Origin: Gibbula magus | Taxonomy: Eukaryota > Mollusca > Gastropoda > Trochida > Trochidae | Reading direction: 5' to 3' | Assembly: GCA_936450465.1 (NCBI GenBank) | Contig: OW388303.1 | Coordinates: 7,255,193 to 7,319,192, forward strand | DNA: 64,000 nt | In this document: in pieces, positions 48,231 through 60,035 of the stretch | Position numbering within the stretch: the stretch's first letter is position 1 | Layout: each line of letters starts with the position of its first letter | Program-made: the position numbers and the translations under genes | Notes under the pieces: model-generated | What the model saw: the letters and a program-made list of their open reading frames with translations, nothing else | Told to the model about the DNA's origin: nothing | The model's database searches: none

Positions 48231-48530
48231 AGGCTGTTACTTTAACTCCCCTCCCAGTCACAGAGCATCTGAGTATCTGCCTTTTGACAGTCAAGATGAG
48301 TGTTTGAAATGTGAAGAAAGGAATTCAGATTCAGATTTACTTGTGACAAATTGAGCCTTCGATTGATGCAGGCTGTTACTTTCAACCCCCTCCCTTCTAC
48401 AGACAAGATATTATAGACAACAATACTAAAACAACACCATTTACAAGGGGATTTTGAAGAGAAGAATTCTGCAGGCTGTTTTGTTTTACCCCCTACATCT
48501 TTCAGGGACTTACTACTGCATTCCAATAGT
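48210..48530. repeat. degenerate tandem segments upstream of the alternative first exon
   Basis: Three spaced copies of ACAGGCTGTTACTTTAAC-like sequence (48,229; 48,368; 48,473), each followed by a CCCCTCCC-type pyrimidine run, at intervals of 139 and 105 bp. Their role is unknown; they lie upstream of the candidate first exon at 49,460. Confidence 0.55.
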
Positions 48531-49237
48531 CAAGAAGGTTGAAGTCTACACTTGCTGGGTTTCGGGGAGAGAAAAACACAGAGAAGTGGTGAAGGTAGCA
48601 TACAAGATTTCCCACATCGAGGAGTGAGTTGTATGGTTGTGATTGTAACCGAATATACTTTATGTGACTTTATCATGAGACGACCGATCGTTTACAAATG
48701 CTGTTTTCAGTAAAATAATTTGAACAAACACAAGCAAGGTTACCTTGACAGAGGACCAAAATACTGATATCGATGATGAAACCTGTCACCTAACACAAAC
48801 TGGTAGTCATCTGTGATACATCCTAGTGTATGACCGACCGCATGATGATGTTTTGGATCAGTGCTTCATGACACTAAATGGGATCAGCTGATATTGTTAA
48901 GTGACTTCAATATCAGTTTCATCTTTTAACTTGTTTCTCAGGATGTAGAATCTCTATGGAACAAACGGTCTTCCAGTAATTCAGTTCCATCAATAGAATT
49001 GATGGTTATCATTGTAATGACTTGATTATTAGTTGCTATTATTCTTCAAAGCAATGTTTTTCAAGAAGAGAAATCTTTGCTGACTTCTTTCTTCAAGTTT
49101 AATTTAGTAAGTCAATATACATAAAGGAAGAGGTCATTATAGTGACGTTTCACTATTTGTCTTCAAACCCAGAACATTGACATCTTGGAATCTACTTGTT
49201 TTTGTATATATGTGATATGTTGATGGAAATACACTTC

Positions 49238-49276
49238 TTGTGGCCATGTGGCCATGTGGTCATGTGGTCATGTGGC
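49238..49276. repeat. short GTGGCCATGTGGTCAT tandem repeat
   Basis: About four copies of a 9-bp unit, TGTGGCCA or TGTGGTCA with AT. Confidence 0.75.
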
Positions 49277-49459
49277 CAATCACCATCGATCTGGGGGCAT
49301 CAGTTTCTCTGAAAGTTTGCAAAATAATACAGATAAGATGTGTTTAGGCAAGTGATAAGCAAATGGACCAAACTGAAAAGTGTTTATCATCTTGTATCAA
49401 TCAATTGTGTAATTGATTGATAAACTTCTGAACACTGCTCCTCGACTGAACAATTCTAG

Positions 49460-49789
49460 ATGTTTTCTCAATTCTCGTTCTTCAAGAAGTCTGATGGTGA
49501 AGAGACTATGTTGATGCCAACTGTGGCAGTGGCAGACGGTCACCTTAGAAACGAAATCCAGACTGAACTGAAAACAAGTGAAACAGAAAATGGAAATGGC
49601 ACTCTCCACAAGGATGGAACCAGTGGAACAGACATCAAGAGTGGAACATTCCCTTGGAGTGAGGCACATTATGGAAATGGAACACAGAGTACAACTTCGA
49701 CATATCCATGCAATGAAAGTCAATCTGGAAATGACTCCCGAGAAGAAACATGGCTTCTCGATTCTGAACCAATGGAAACGTATATTGAG
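49460..49789 (+). CDS. candidate alternative first exon of the CCDC149-like gene
   Basis: An ATG frame of 110 codons ('MFSQFSFFKKSDGEE' ... 'SEPMETYIE') ends at GAG|GTAGAG in phase 0, which is compatible with exon 2 at 50,735. It is Ser, Thr, Glu and Asn-rich and has no recognised domain. It lies in intron 1, on the same strand, shortly before the 95-bp array. It could be an alternative promoter exon, an included exon, or chance. The exact phase match and the absence of stops support it weakly. Confidence 0.4.
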
Positions 49790-49913
49790 GTAGAGGGAAT
49801 ATACATTATGTTAAAAGTATTTGAAAAGTTTGTATACATGTGATTTGATTAATTTTGCTGCAAACTTACCCTCTTCTCTGTAAAGTTCTAGCATGAGTCG
49901 TGTGCAGGTGTAG

Positions 49914-50773
49914 TCCAGGCTTGATGCAGATGTTTGGTTAACTATATCTATATTTTCCTCTCCATCTCTAACAGTACCAGATCTGCCGGAGGAAGCTGGA
50001 GAGTAAGAACAAAGCTTGATGCAGATGTTTGGTTAACTATATCCATATTTTCCTCTCCATCTCTTACAGTACCAGATCTGCCGGAGGAAGCTGGAGAGTA
50101 AGAACAAAGCTTGATGCAGATGTTTGGTTAACTATATCCATATTTTCCTCTCCATCTCTTACAGTACCAGATCTGCCGGAGGAAGCTGGAGAGTAAGAAC
50201 AAGGCTTGATGCAGATGTTTGATTAACTATATCCATATTTTCCTCTCCATCTCTTACAGTACCAGATCTGCCGGAGGAAGCTGGAGAGTAAGAACAAAGC
50301 TTGATGCAGATGTTTGATTAACTATATCCGTATTTTCCTCTCCAACTCTTACAGTACCAGATCTGCCGGAGGAAGCTGGAGAGTAAGAACGAGGCTTGAT
50401 GCAGATGTTTGATTAACTATATCCATATTCTCCTCTCCATCTCTTACAGTACCAGATCTGCCGGAGGAAGCTGGAGAGTAAGAACAAGGCTTGATGCAGA
50501 TGTTTGATTAACTATATCCATATTTTCCTCTCCAACTCTTACAGTACCAGATCTGCCGGAGGAAGCTGGAGAGTAAGAACGAGGCTTGATGCAGATGTTT
50601 GATTAACTATATCCATATTTTCCTCTCCATCTCTTACAGTACCAGATCTGCCGGAGGAAGCTGGAGAGTAAAAACAAGGCTTGATGCAGGTGTTTGATTT
50701 ACTATATCCATATTTTCCTCTCCATCTCTTACAGTACCAGATCTGCCGGAGGAAGCTGGAGAGTAAGAACGAG
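49914..50773 (+). repeat. 95-bp tandem array of the exon 2 acceptor and exon start (9 copies, last is the real exon)
   Basis: Each unit contains TTGATGCAGATGTTT, a TTAAC branch-point-like motif, TTTTCCTCTCC, an acceptor CTCTTACAG or CTCTAACAG, and then the first ~36 nt of exon 2 (TACCAGATCTGCCGGAGGAA onwards). Acceptor junctions (first exon base) are at 49,975; 50,070; 50,165; 50,260; 50,355; 50,450; 50,545; 50,640 and 50,735: exactly 95 bp apart with no indel. Only the last continues into the full exon. In the others the exon frame would run into TGA after about 14 codons. The sequence AGGC is shared at the junction of exon and intron parts, suggesting a microhomology-mediated duplication that then amplified. 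Confidence 0.97.
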
Positions 50774-50893
50774 GCGCTGCTCATCCTGAAGCAGGAGATG
50801 GACGAGTGTCGGAGTGAGCGCGACCAGTTCAAACTCATGGCCGAGCAGCTCCGGGAGCGGTACCAGACTCTCAAGAAACAACTCGTCGGAGCT
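50735..50893 (+). CDS. CCDC149: CCDC149-like protein, exon 2
   Basis: 159 nt, 53 codons, phase 0 at both ends; acceptor CTCTTACAG and donor GCT|GTGAGT. It encodes 'YQICRRKLESKNEALLILKQ' and 'QLRERYQTLKK', the best-conserved N-terminal coiled coil of the CCDC149 family. It is the ninth and only complete copy in the 95-bp array. Confidence 0.93.
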
Positions 50894-51181
50894 GTGAGTA
50901 GACTGCACTTCTTTTGCCATAACCCATTAGTTAAAACCCAAACCCAGATAACAATTCATTGAAAGTTCCTTGGTAATCAGCAGAGGGATCATATTGGTCA
51001 ATTCTGAACAGTTTGGGCCCTTTGCAAAGGTAAATGTATTCAACATCTTCAAACTTGTAAATGACTCCAAGCCAAAAGGGTGGAATAATTTCCTCAGGAT
51101 CCCCTCTAGGAACAACACTGGTTCTCTGTTCATTTGTAACCGGTATCGTATCTGATATTTGGTGTGTTTATCTTTCCACAG

Positions 51182-51244
51182 GCCCCGACCTCTCTCTCAA
51201 ACAACCATCTTGACCCGTCTTACTACATGGACATGCAGAACCAG
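51182..51244 (+). CDS. CCDC149: CCDC149-like protein, exon 3
   Basis: 63 nt, 21 codons ('APTSLSNNHLDPSYYMDMQN'), phase 0; acceptor TCTTTCCACAG, donor CAG|GTGGGA. This linker lies between two coiled-coil segments and is the least conserved of the exons. Confidence 0.75.
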
Positions 51245-51487
51245 GTGGGAACACTCTTTGTAATCCATTTGAACAAGAAGAACAAAATGCAATTAATTAT
51301 GAACCATCATAAAAAGTGCAGAGCACCAATGGATTTGAAAGTGTGTAAAACTGATACAGTAGAGTTTCATTCCTGGTCACACAACTTGCTGTGCTTAAGC
51401 CGTATCTTAGGTCATTCCTTGGATTCTTCATCAAGGAAAACCACACAAAAATTACCTGCCCTTTATCGGTCCCGGCTACAACAGACG

Positions 51488-52535
51488 TTGGTCCTGGCAA
51501 CCACAGGCAGTTGGTCCTGGCAACCACAGGCATTTGGTCCTGGCAACCAGTCAGTTGGTCCTGGCAACCTCAGTCAGTTGGTCCTGGCAACCACAGGCAG
51601 TTGGTCCTGGCAACCACAGGCAGTTGGTCCTGGCAACCACAGTCAGTTGGTCCTGGCAACCTGAACCACAGTCAGTTGGTCCTGGCAACCACAGTCAGTT
51701 ATTCTTGGCAACCACAGTCAGTTGGTCTTGGCAACCACAGGCAGTTGGCCCTGGCAACCACAGTCAGTTGGTCTTCGCAACCACAGTCAGTTGGTCCTGG
51801 GAACCACAGTCAGTTGGTCTTGGCAACCACAGTCAGTTGGTCCTGGCAACCATAGTCAGTTGGTCCTGGCAACCTCCAGTCAGTTGGTCCTGGCAACCTC
51901 AGTCAGTTGGTTTTGGCAACCAAAGGCACTTGGTCCTGGCAACCAGTCAGTTGGTCCTGGCAACCTCAGTCAGTTGGTCCTGGCAACCACAGGCAGATGG
52001 TCCTGGCAACCACAGGCAGTTGGTCCTGGCAACCACAGTCAGTTGGTCCTGGCAACCACAGTCAATTGGTCTTGGCAACCACAGTCAGTTGGTCTTGGCA
52101 ACCACAGGCAGTTGGCCCTGGCAACCACAGTCAGTTGGTCTTCGCAACCACAGTCAGTTGGTCCTGGGAACCACAGTCAGTTGGTTCTGGCAAACTCAGT
52201 CAGTTGGTCCTGGCAACTACAGTCAGTTGGTCCTGGTAACCTCAGTCAGTTGGTCCTGGCAACCACAGTCAGTTGGTCCTGGCAACCGTAGTCAGTTGGT
52301 CCTGGCAACCTCAGTCAGTTGGTTTTGGCAACCAAAGGCACTTGGTCTTGGCAACCAGAGTCAGTTGGTCTTAGCAACCACAGGCACTTGGTCTTGGCAA
52401 CTACAGTCATTTGGTCCTGGCAACCACAGTCAGTTGGTCTTGGCAACCACAGGCACTTGGTCTAGACAACCACAGTCAGTTGGTTCTCGCAACCACAGTC
52501 ATTTTGTCCTGACAACCACAGTCAGTTGGTCAAGG
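51488..52535. repeat. 23-bp minisatellite in CCDC149 intron 3 (about 45 copies)
   Basis: The unit contains TTGGTCCTGGCAACCACAG followed by TCAG or GCAG; a few units are 19-22 bp. Larger blocks repeat: the region around 51,540-51,800 resembles that around 51,950-52,170. Because 23 is not divisible by 3 and the unit lacks plus-strand stops, long false frames arise on the plus strand. Confidence 0.95.
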
Positions 52536-52751
52536 TTAAGTCGTTTCCATGGAACACACACTCATAATTCTGTTTCCAAACCAGAACTAAAAAACCTTTA
52601 GGCCACGTTCAATAAGGCTTAGTATTATCTATTATTTCTAAATGAGCTCAGATCTTTCACCATGTTTATCTGCAAAATTTGAACTGGTTAATGAAGGGAA
52701 AATTTCCAAATTATTTAACATAAAAGTTAACTTTGTATTGGTATATCACAG

Positions 52752-52856
52752 AGTCTGGTGAGCCTACTATGTGACACGAAGGAACAGAACAAGTCCCTCC
52801 AGTTCGAGGTGGATGATCTCCGACAGAAGCTGGCCGATGCACAGGGCGACATCAAG
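52752..52856 (+). CDS. CCDC149: CCDC149-like protein, exon 4
   Basis: 105 nt, 35 codons, phase 0; acceptor TATATCACAG, donor AAG|GTAATG. It encodes 'LLCDTKEQNKSLQFEVDDLR' and 'LADAQGDIK', matching the family pattern LLRDSQDRNK ... L.EVQGDNK. The pattern is coiled coil. Confidence 0.9.
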
Positions 52857-53406
52857 GTAATGGTGGTTTAAATAACTTAGATTTGGAAGCTCGGTACTTT
52901 TGGTTTAGATTCCTGCTATAGACTAACGATGGCATCTGCCCTTTACCACTTAACAGATTTCATTGATAGGTTAAAATTGTGTTTTTTTAGAAGGGAATTT
53001 TGAGTTTTTTGGACTTATTTTGTAAAAGGTTATGTGGGAGGATATGACTCGAGTAACCTGTGTGTGAAGAGAATTCATTTACATTTACTGATGGGAAATC
53101 CTTTTTTTTCCCATGGAGTACATTACATTTTAACGCTACCAAAATCCCACGGTGGTGAAAAATTGCAACACAGATACCTTATACAGATGTCCTTACCGGG
53201 TATTTCTATCCAATCAGTCTTACTTTTTCAATTGACTTAACACAGGTAAAGTGGAAACTTTCTAATGCAGTGGTGGTTGTGGGGGTCCGGACCCCTCCCC
53301 TTTTAAACATTTTTGCATGGGCGAGTATCTGGGGAAAAGTTTGGGTTGAAAATTGGGTTGTCAGGGCTTCTGTGTCCCTAGACACAACTTCCTAGAGTCT
53401 ATGGGT

Positions 53407-53633
53407 AACTTCCCCCGCAAGGCATAACTCATGCCAGTTTCTATCACTGGCTAATTTAAACTTTGCTGCATTTCATTGACTTTTCTGTGCCATAGATTTC
53501 TTACTCATTACTGCACTACCAAGACCAAATGCACCATACTGCTACATAGGCAGAGATAAGGTGAGGAAATGCATCAAGGATTAAATTAGCCAGTGATGGA
53601 GACTGGCACAAGTTATTCCTTGTGTAGGAAGTT
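53407..53633. mobile_element. miniature inverted-repeat element, copy 2 (intron 4)
   Basis: Same family as 22,320-22,543: AACTTCCCCCGCAAGGCATA at the left, mirrored by TTCCTTGTGTAGGAAGTT at the right. The inner 'CACTGGCTAATTTAAA' is mirrored by 'TTAAATTAGCCAGTGATGG'. Confidence 0.85.
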
Positions 53634-54044
53634 GGGTATGTGATTGATCTGTGCTATGTGTCGGTGAGTATCAGATGTTGTGTATTGATATGTTGATGTA
53701 ATACACTATCAGCATAGAACTATGTAAACATTTAAACATGTTTACTTTACTCAGTATAAGTTCTCAATCTGTCACCATTATTATCACCAAAATCAATATG
53801 ATTTATCAATAAAAAAAGCTATGTCTTTGATGCATATCTGTAACATGCATTTAGAAAGGTTGGAGTGATTTAATGACTATTTTAAGACTTGTGACCCTTT
53901 GATATCAGCTCTCGACTTTCTCCGTCACAGACTGACAGTAACCTTTAACCTTGGCTTTTACTTCTGATTGTCAGTGATTGGCCTTTGGTACTTGATGCGT
54001 TTATCCTTCATCACAAGACCTGTCAACTGATGTAATGATTTTAT

Positions 54045-54985
54045 TATACCCCCGAAGTAAGCGGGGGTATATAGCGGTCATTCCGTCCATCCGTCCTTCC
54101 GTCCAGTCAATTTTCTCAAAAACCGTCAAAGGTACATCAACCAAACTTTGTACAGTTGTTAACCATGTTCTTCCGATCGCGCACAGAAATTTTAAAATTT
54201 TCTGAGATTTATATTTTTTGTCGTTTCCATGGAAACGTCACTTTTTGGACTTAGTTTTATTGTGTTCAATGGGGACAAGTTTTCTCGGATACCGTTCAAT
54301 CTACGTGAATGAAATTTTGGTTGTGAGTACTCATGACCATACTCTTTATTGAGTTCGAAAACCAGTTCCGAAATATTATTTTTTACGGAGTTATGGCCCT
54401 TGAATGCGAAATTTAACTTAGTACCAAAAGAACTGTGATGCTCCAATGGGGACAAGTTTTCTCGGAAACTATTACATCTAGGTGAATGAAATTTAATATG
54501 GAGATAGTCCAGATGATACTCTTCATCGAGTTCGAAAACCAGTTCTGAAATATTACTTTTTATGGAGTTATGGCCCTTGAATCCGAAATTGAACTTAGTA
54601 CCAAAAGATCTGTGATGCTCCAATGGGGACAAGTTTTCTCGGCAACTATTACATCTAGGTGAATGAAATTTTACATGTAGGTAGTCCAAATGATACTCTT
54701 CATTGAGTTCAAAGTCCAGTTCCGAAATATTATATTTGCAGAGTTATGAAGCCCTTGAATCTGTAATTGAACTCGGTACAAATTACCGGTGTGATGCTCT
54801 AATGGGAAATATTAAGTTACCTGAAAAATATTACATCTGGGTGAATGAAATTTTGTAACAACAGTCAGTTCCTAAAATTATTTTGGACAATATTATGATG
54901 CTTGAAGCTGTTTGATAAACATAGTAACCTTCACATCTATAATTCTCAATGGACGGATAGCGGATGCCGGGGGTATGTGAGCCAT
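54045..54985. mobile_element. repeat element with four 177-bp internal units (intron 4)
   Basis: It opens with a hairpin (TACCCCCGAAGTAAGCGGGGGTA, 54,045-54,067) and the phrase TCCGTCCATCCGTCCTTCCG. Units then begin near 54,264, 54,441, 54,618 and 54,797, each with CAATGGGGACAAGTTTTCTC or a variant. It closes with GCCGGGGGTATGTGAGC near 54,967. The 177-bp period (3 x 59) explains a false minus-strand frame of 165 codons. Confidence 0.8.
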
Positions 54986-54999
54986 GCTCACTTTTTTCT

Positions 55000-55780
55000 T
55001 GTTTTACTTGTGACCTTGATCTTTGTGTAGGACTCATTTTCTGGAAACTTCAACTTGTGACCTGCACATAAAATTTGTGTTATAATTATATTTCCTTGTT
55101 TTGAGGGAATTTGTAGATGAATAATCATGTCCCATCAAACTATCAGTTGTTTACATTATATGAGTTGGCTGAGTTTCAATATCCTCAGTTTCATGTGTTT
55201 CTACAATCAAAACATGTTCACCACCATGCTTTGATGTTATAGTTTCATTCTTATTTCCTTGTTTTAATGTTTCAAGGTGTTGATTAACAGTAATATCGAT
55301 TTTTATGTTTAAGTATGTTACAGTAATCACTAATGAATCTATCATTGTCAAAGAAGGTTATTTTTATATTTCTCATTTCATTGGTTTCAATCACAGTGAT
55401 AAAATGATATAAGAAGAAGAAGAAAAGGAAGAATATTTATTTGCGTGTCACATGCTGTACATAAATAGTAATATTGACATATAAAACATATGTACCTGTT
55501 TATGCTATTTACGCACAAACGATTTCTTTCCTTGAATACCAATGTCCATTCCTGCATATCTAAATACCTCGTCATGCATAACAACATGTGTCTAGTCTCA
55601 CCCAACTATGATAGTTTGTCACATTACTGAACGTATTGATTTCCTTGTTCAACAAGGTTTTCTGTTTCTCATCGACCTGCTAAATTTGTTGAAATATGTA
55701 CATTTTGTGACTGTGATATTCTACTTATGGTGATGTTGAACTAGAAGACTCTGGGAAGAATGAGATTGTGAAGCATATTT
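55000..55780. other. intron 4 sequence without recognisable feature
   Basis: AT-rich. Short minus-strand frames are unsupported. Confidence 0.4.
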
Positions 55781-55784
55781 GACC

Positions 55785-55846
55785 TCGGCCTCGGGTTTAA
55801 ATCCCTCCAAGAGCGTGGCAACTTTTTCTGCAGTAGAGAATTGTAA
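55785..55846 (+). mobile_element. fragment of the (CTCA)n-tail SINE (head-body junction)
   Basis: CTCGGGTTTAAATCCCTCC resembles a decayed B box, followed by GTGGCAACTTTTTCTGCAGT and AGAGAATTGT, which match the SINE just after its tRNA head. Confidence 0.65.
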
Positions 55847-55849
55847 TTG

Positions 55850-57462
<1,613 letters not shown>

Positions 57463-57492
57463 TGAAACATGCACATATTATACTATAATGTT

Positions 57493-57870
57493 ATTAATTA
57501 AGTATATCCGTATTGGCCCAGTTACAGGTCCGAGGTCCCTTGTATTGGCCCGACACGAAGTCGAGGGCCAATTCAACGGACCTCGGACCTGTAACTCGGC
57601 CAATACGGAAATACTTAATTAATGACAATTTTATTAATTTACTTCTTTTCATTCTATTTGCACAGCACTAGACATCTCATTTATATTGAAATGATAATTA
57701 TAAACAAGATTGGTGAACAAATAGCATGGGTCAAAGTTGTGAAGCGACAGCTTCGGGCTTCCGCCGAATGTGCAACTGCGCATGCTCAGACTCATATTGG
57801 CCCAGTTTGTCTCGTATTGGCCCAGTTTTTCCCGTATTTGCCCAGTTTCCCCGTATTGGCCCAGTTGTTG
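57493..57870. mobile_element. palindrome with GTATTGGCCCAGTT words (intron 5)
   Basis: 57,493-57,623 is an inverted repeat with ~45-nt arms (ATTAATTAAGTATATCCGTA ... CGGACCTGTAAC-type) and a second, nested palindrome in its centre (ATTGGCCC ... GGGCCAAT). Near 57,795-57,868 four head-to-tail copies of TATTGGCCCAGTT follow at intervals of about 18 bp. Both parts probably belong to one element. Confidence 0.8.
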
Positions 57871-58039
57871 AATCATATGGTCTATGCCGTTAATGCCGTA
57901 TACGTGGCATAACATTGATAGTTAAATAATAAATGTATATATTAATAGTATAAGCACAAAGTAACAAATATATGCAAGTAGTCGGATCAACAATGTCTCA
58001 TAATGACATATCAAAGCTTTCCACATTCATAGTGGATAA

Positions 58040-58255
58040 ATGGCGTCACTTCTCATTGTTTTTATTTTGAATTATGACGTGCTTTTCTTTGTCAGGATGT
58101 CAAAGCTGAAATTATAAAAATATTTCCCTCTGTAATTTGTTTCAACTGGATTGCATTGCAATCATGTGTTAATAACGTATATGTGTAAAAAGACAATCCC
58201 CTAAAATTTAGTTCCATAAGAAATACCCCGAAAGAGTCCTCCCTTTAATTAAAAT
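58040..58255 (+). mobile_element. AT-rich repeat element, copy 3 (intron 5)
   Basis: A diverged copy of the element at 44,843-45,290: TCTCATTGTTTTTATTTT, GTGTTAATAACGTATATGTG and CCATAAGAAATACCCCG in the same order. Confidence 0.6.
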
Positions 58256-58348
58256 TTTCAATATCTATGAGGTCCATTTCAAGTTCGTTATGGTAGTTGA
58301 TGCAACATTTATGGCGAGGTGTATTTAAGTGACACTTTCACTGTGCAG

Positions 58349-58521
58349 TACGTGCAGCTGGAGAGAGATCTACAGCAGGTGCTTGACGAGAAGGAGGAGC
58401 AGGAGACGGAGAGAGATGCTTACAAGACCAAGTACGAGAGACTCAACACCGAACTCAACTACATCCTCAAGGGAGACGAGAAGAAGATTGTAGACATTGA
58501 TGCTCTCGTCAATGAAAACAA
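58349..58521 (+). CDS. CCDC149: CCDC149-like protein, exon 6
   Basis: 173 nt, entering in phase 0 and leaving in phase 2; acceptor CACTGTGCAG, donor AACAA|GTGAGT. It encodes a strongly charged coiled coil ('QLERDLQQVLDEKEEQETER') and 'IVDIDALVNEN', the family signature before YLQERLKQ. Confidence 0.95.
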
Positions 58522-58630
58522 GTGAGTTCTCTCGTTGTCTCTTTAGCTGTTAAATGGATTAGTACCATGCCAGCAGTGTGCTATTAAGTTCAGGTGTAGT
58601 GCTTCTACGCTAGTACTGAAAAGTTCACAA

Positions 58631-58678
58631 AATGCAGCAAAGCTTAGATAAGCCAGTGATGGAGACTGACACAAGTGA
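58631..58678. mobile_element. fragment of the miniature inverted-repeat element (intron 6)
   Basis: ATGCAGCAAAGCTTAGATAA followed by GCCAGTGATGGAGACTG matches one terminus of the copies at 22,320 and 53,407; the other end is missing. Confidence 0.65.
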
Positions 58679-58804
58679 GGGAAGTTTAAACAGCTTGAGA
58701 GGCATTTTAGTAACCTTGACTATCGTAGAACTTGTAATATATGTGAGATTTTATTTCATTGTTTTCTCACTATTTCAATATCGCCGTGACTCTTTCCTCT
58801 GCAG

Positions 58805-58877
58805 ATACCTACAGGAGAGACTCAAACAGATGGAGGAGGAGAAAACAATGGCCATGGCTACAGTCTCCAAGTATAAG
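58805..58877 (+). CDS. CCDC149: CCDC149-like protein, exon 7
   Basis: 73 nt, entering in phase 2 and leaving in phase 0; acceptor TTCCTCTGCAG, donor AAG|GTAACA. With the last two bases of exon 6 it gives 'KYLQERLKQMEEEKTMAM', matching the family 'RYLQERLKQ' block. Confidence 0.95.
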
Positions 58878-59188
58878 GTAACAGTCATCTAGTTTTCAAA
58901 GTTTTCAGTTGTATTGGAGTAACAAATTAAGTCTCAGAAGCAAAATGATGTATGATGTGAGAGAAACTGATAAATGTACAACTTATATTCATTATGAATG
59001 ATTCACATGATAGCACAGTGATACAAGCATTCAACCTTGGATCAAGAGGTTTTTAGGTACAACATTAAATTAGATTAAATACTGTTTACAGTACCACCAA
59101 TGGTTTATATAATACATAGCCACAATGGTTTTTCAGGCTTGTGTTGTGCTATAATAATGTGATGTAAATCAAAGGTTCTCAAAAGTGA

Positions 59189-59496
59189 GTGAGTGAGTTG
59201 GGGTTTAACGCCGCTTTCAAGAGTATTTCACTTATATCACGGCTGCTAGTATTATGACAGGGAGAAAGTCCGCAACGCCATGTGGCTATGCCTTGCGGTG
59301 AAACCTGCAAGCAGCGGCTTGAACTAGCGAACCATGGGTGGTACTACTCTGAATTTCAGTGTAGCATTGCACCCAAACCTTACTGCGTGTAGAACAGTTC
59401 TCTACTGCAGACAAAGTTGCCGTGCCCCTGGCGGGATTCGAACCCGGACCTCTTGATCCGAAGCAGAACGCGCTAACCACTGTGCTATCCCGCCCC
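59189..59496 (-). mobile_element. complete tRNA-derived SINE with (CTCA)n tail (intron 7)
   Basis: On the minus strand the head has an A box (TAGCACAGTGGT, at 59,476-59,487) and a B box (GGTTCGAATCC, at 59,434-59,444). A ~240-nt body follows, then GAAAGCGGCGTTAAACCCCA and a (CTCA)n tail. It is flanked by a 12-bp target-site duplication, TCTCAAAAGTGA, at 59,177-59,188 and 59,497-59,508. That proves retrotransposition and gives the exact ends. Related copies: 35,300-35,520, 41,776-42,032, and fragments near 43,917 and 55,785. Confidence 0.95.
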
Positions 59497-59586
59497 TCTC
59501 AAAAGTGAAGCTAAACCCCAAAAGACCTCTCCTCACCTTGCCTAATCTCAGCTCAACTCAGCTCACCCGACTACTGTATGTTTCAG

Positions 59587-59671
59587 AGCATGTTGGAGAG
59601 GAAGAAGAATAAAGGTATATTGAAGCTGGGCCAGAGTAGGAGTGGTGGACTGGTGATCTCTCAGAAACAAG
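59587..59671 (+). CDS. CCDC149: CCDC149-like protein, exon 8
   Basis: 85 nt, entering in phase 0 and leaving in phase 1; acceptor GTATGTTTCAG, donor CAAG|GTGAGA. It encodes 'SMLERKKNKGILKLGQS' and 'GLVISQKQ', aligning with ALERRKN and GVLSAKQ of the family. It lies 79 nt after the right target-site duplication of the SINE. Confidence 0.9.
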
Positions 59672-60035
59672 GTGAGATAGGCACACTAACTTATCTGATA
59701 AACAAACAACATTGGTGATCTACCTTATCTTACAATAGCTACAGATGTCACAGACAATGAAATGCACAAACTTGTACAGAAACAATTGTTACATTGTTAC
59801 CTTGGTATTGCACAAGTGTGCTTTGGAATGGTGGTTTTTGATTTGTCATCTGGAGAAGATAATTTTTGCCTTGTTGCACAAGTGTGTGTTGGAATAGTGG
59901 TTTTTGATAATAATTAGTCATGTGAAAAATATAATGTTTGTCCAATTGCACAAGTGTATGTTGGAATAGTGATGTGTGATTTGTCATGTGGAGATATATA
60001 TATATATATGATATATAATTGTCGTCCGACTCCAG

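Noticed and set aside
50539..50874. Minus-strand frame over the 95-bp array
   Set aside because: It is the shadow of the exon copies on the plus strand.
51534..52601. 355-codon plus-strand frame in the 23-bp minisatellite
   Set aside because: It lies inside a well-defined CCDC149 intron and consists only of repeat translation.
54192..54689. 165-codon minus-strand frame
   Set aside because: Explained by the 177-bp tandem units of a repeat element; no start context or domain.
59420..59496. Functional tRNA gene on the minus strand
   Set aside because: It is the head of a complete SINE with a 12-bp target-site duplication.
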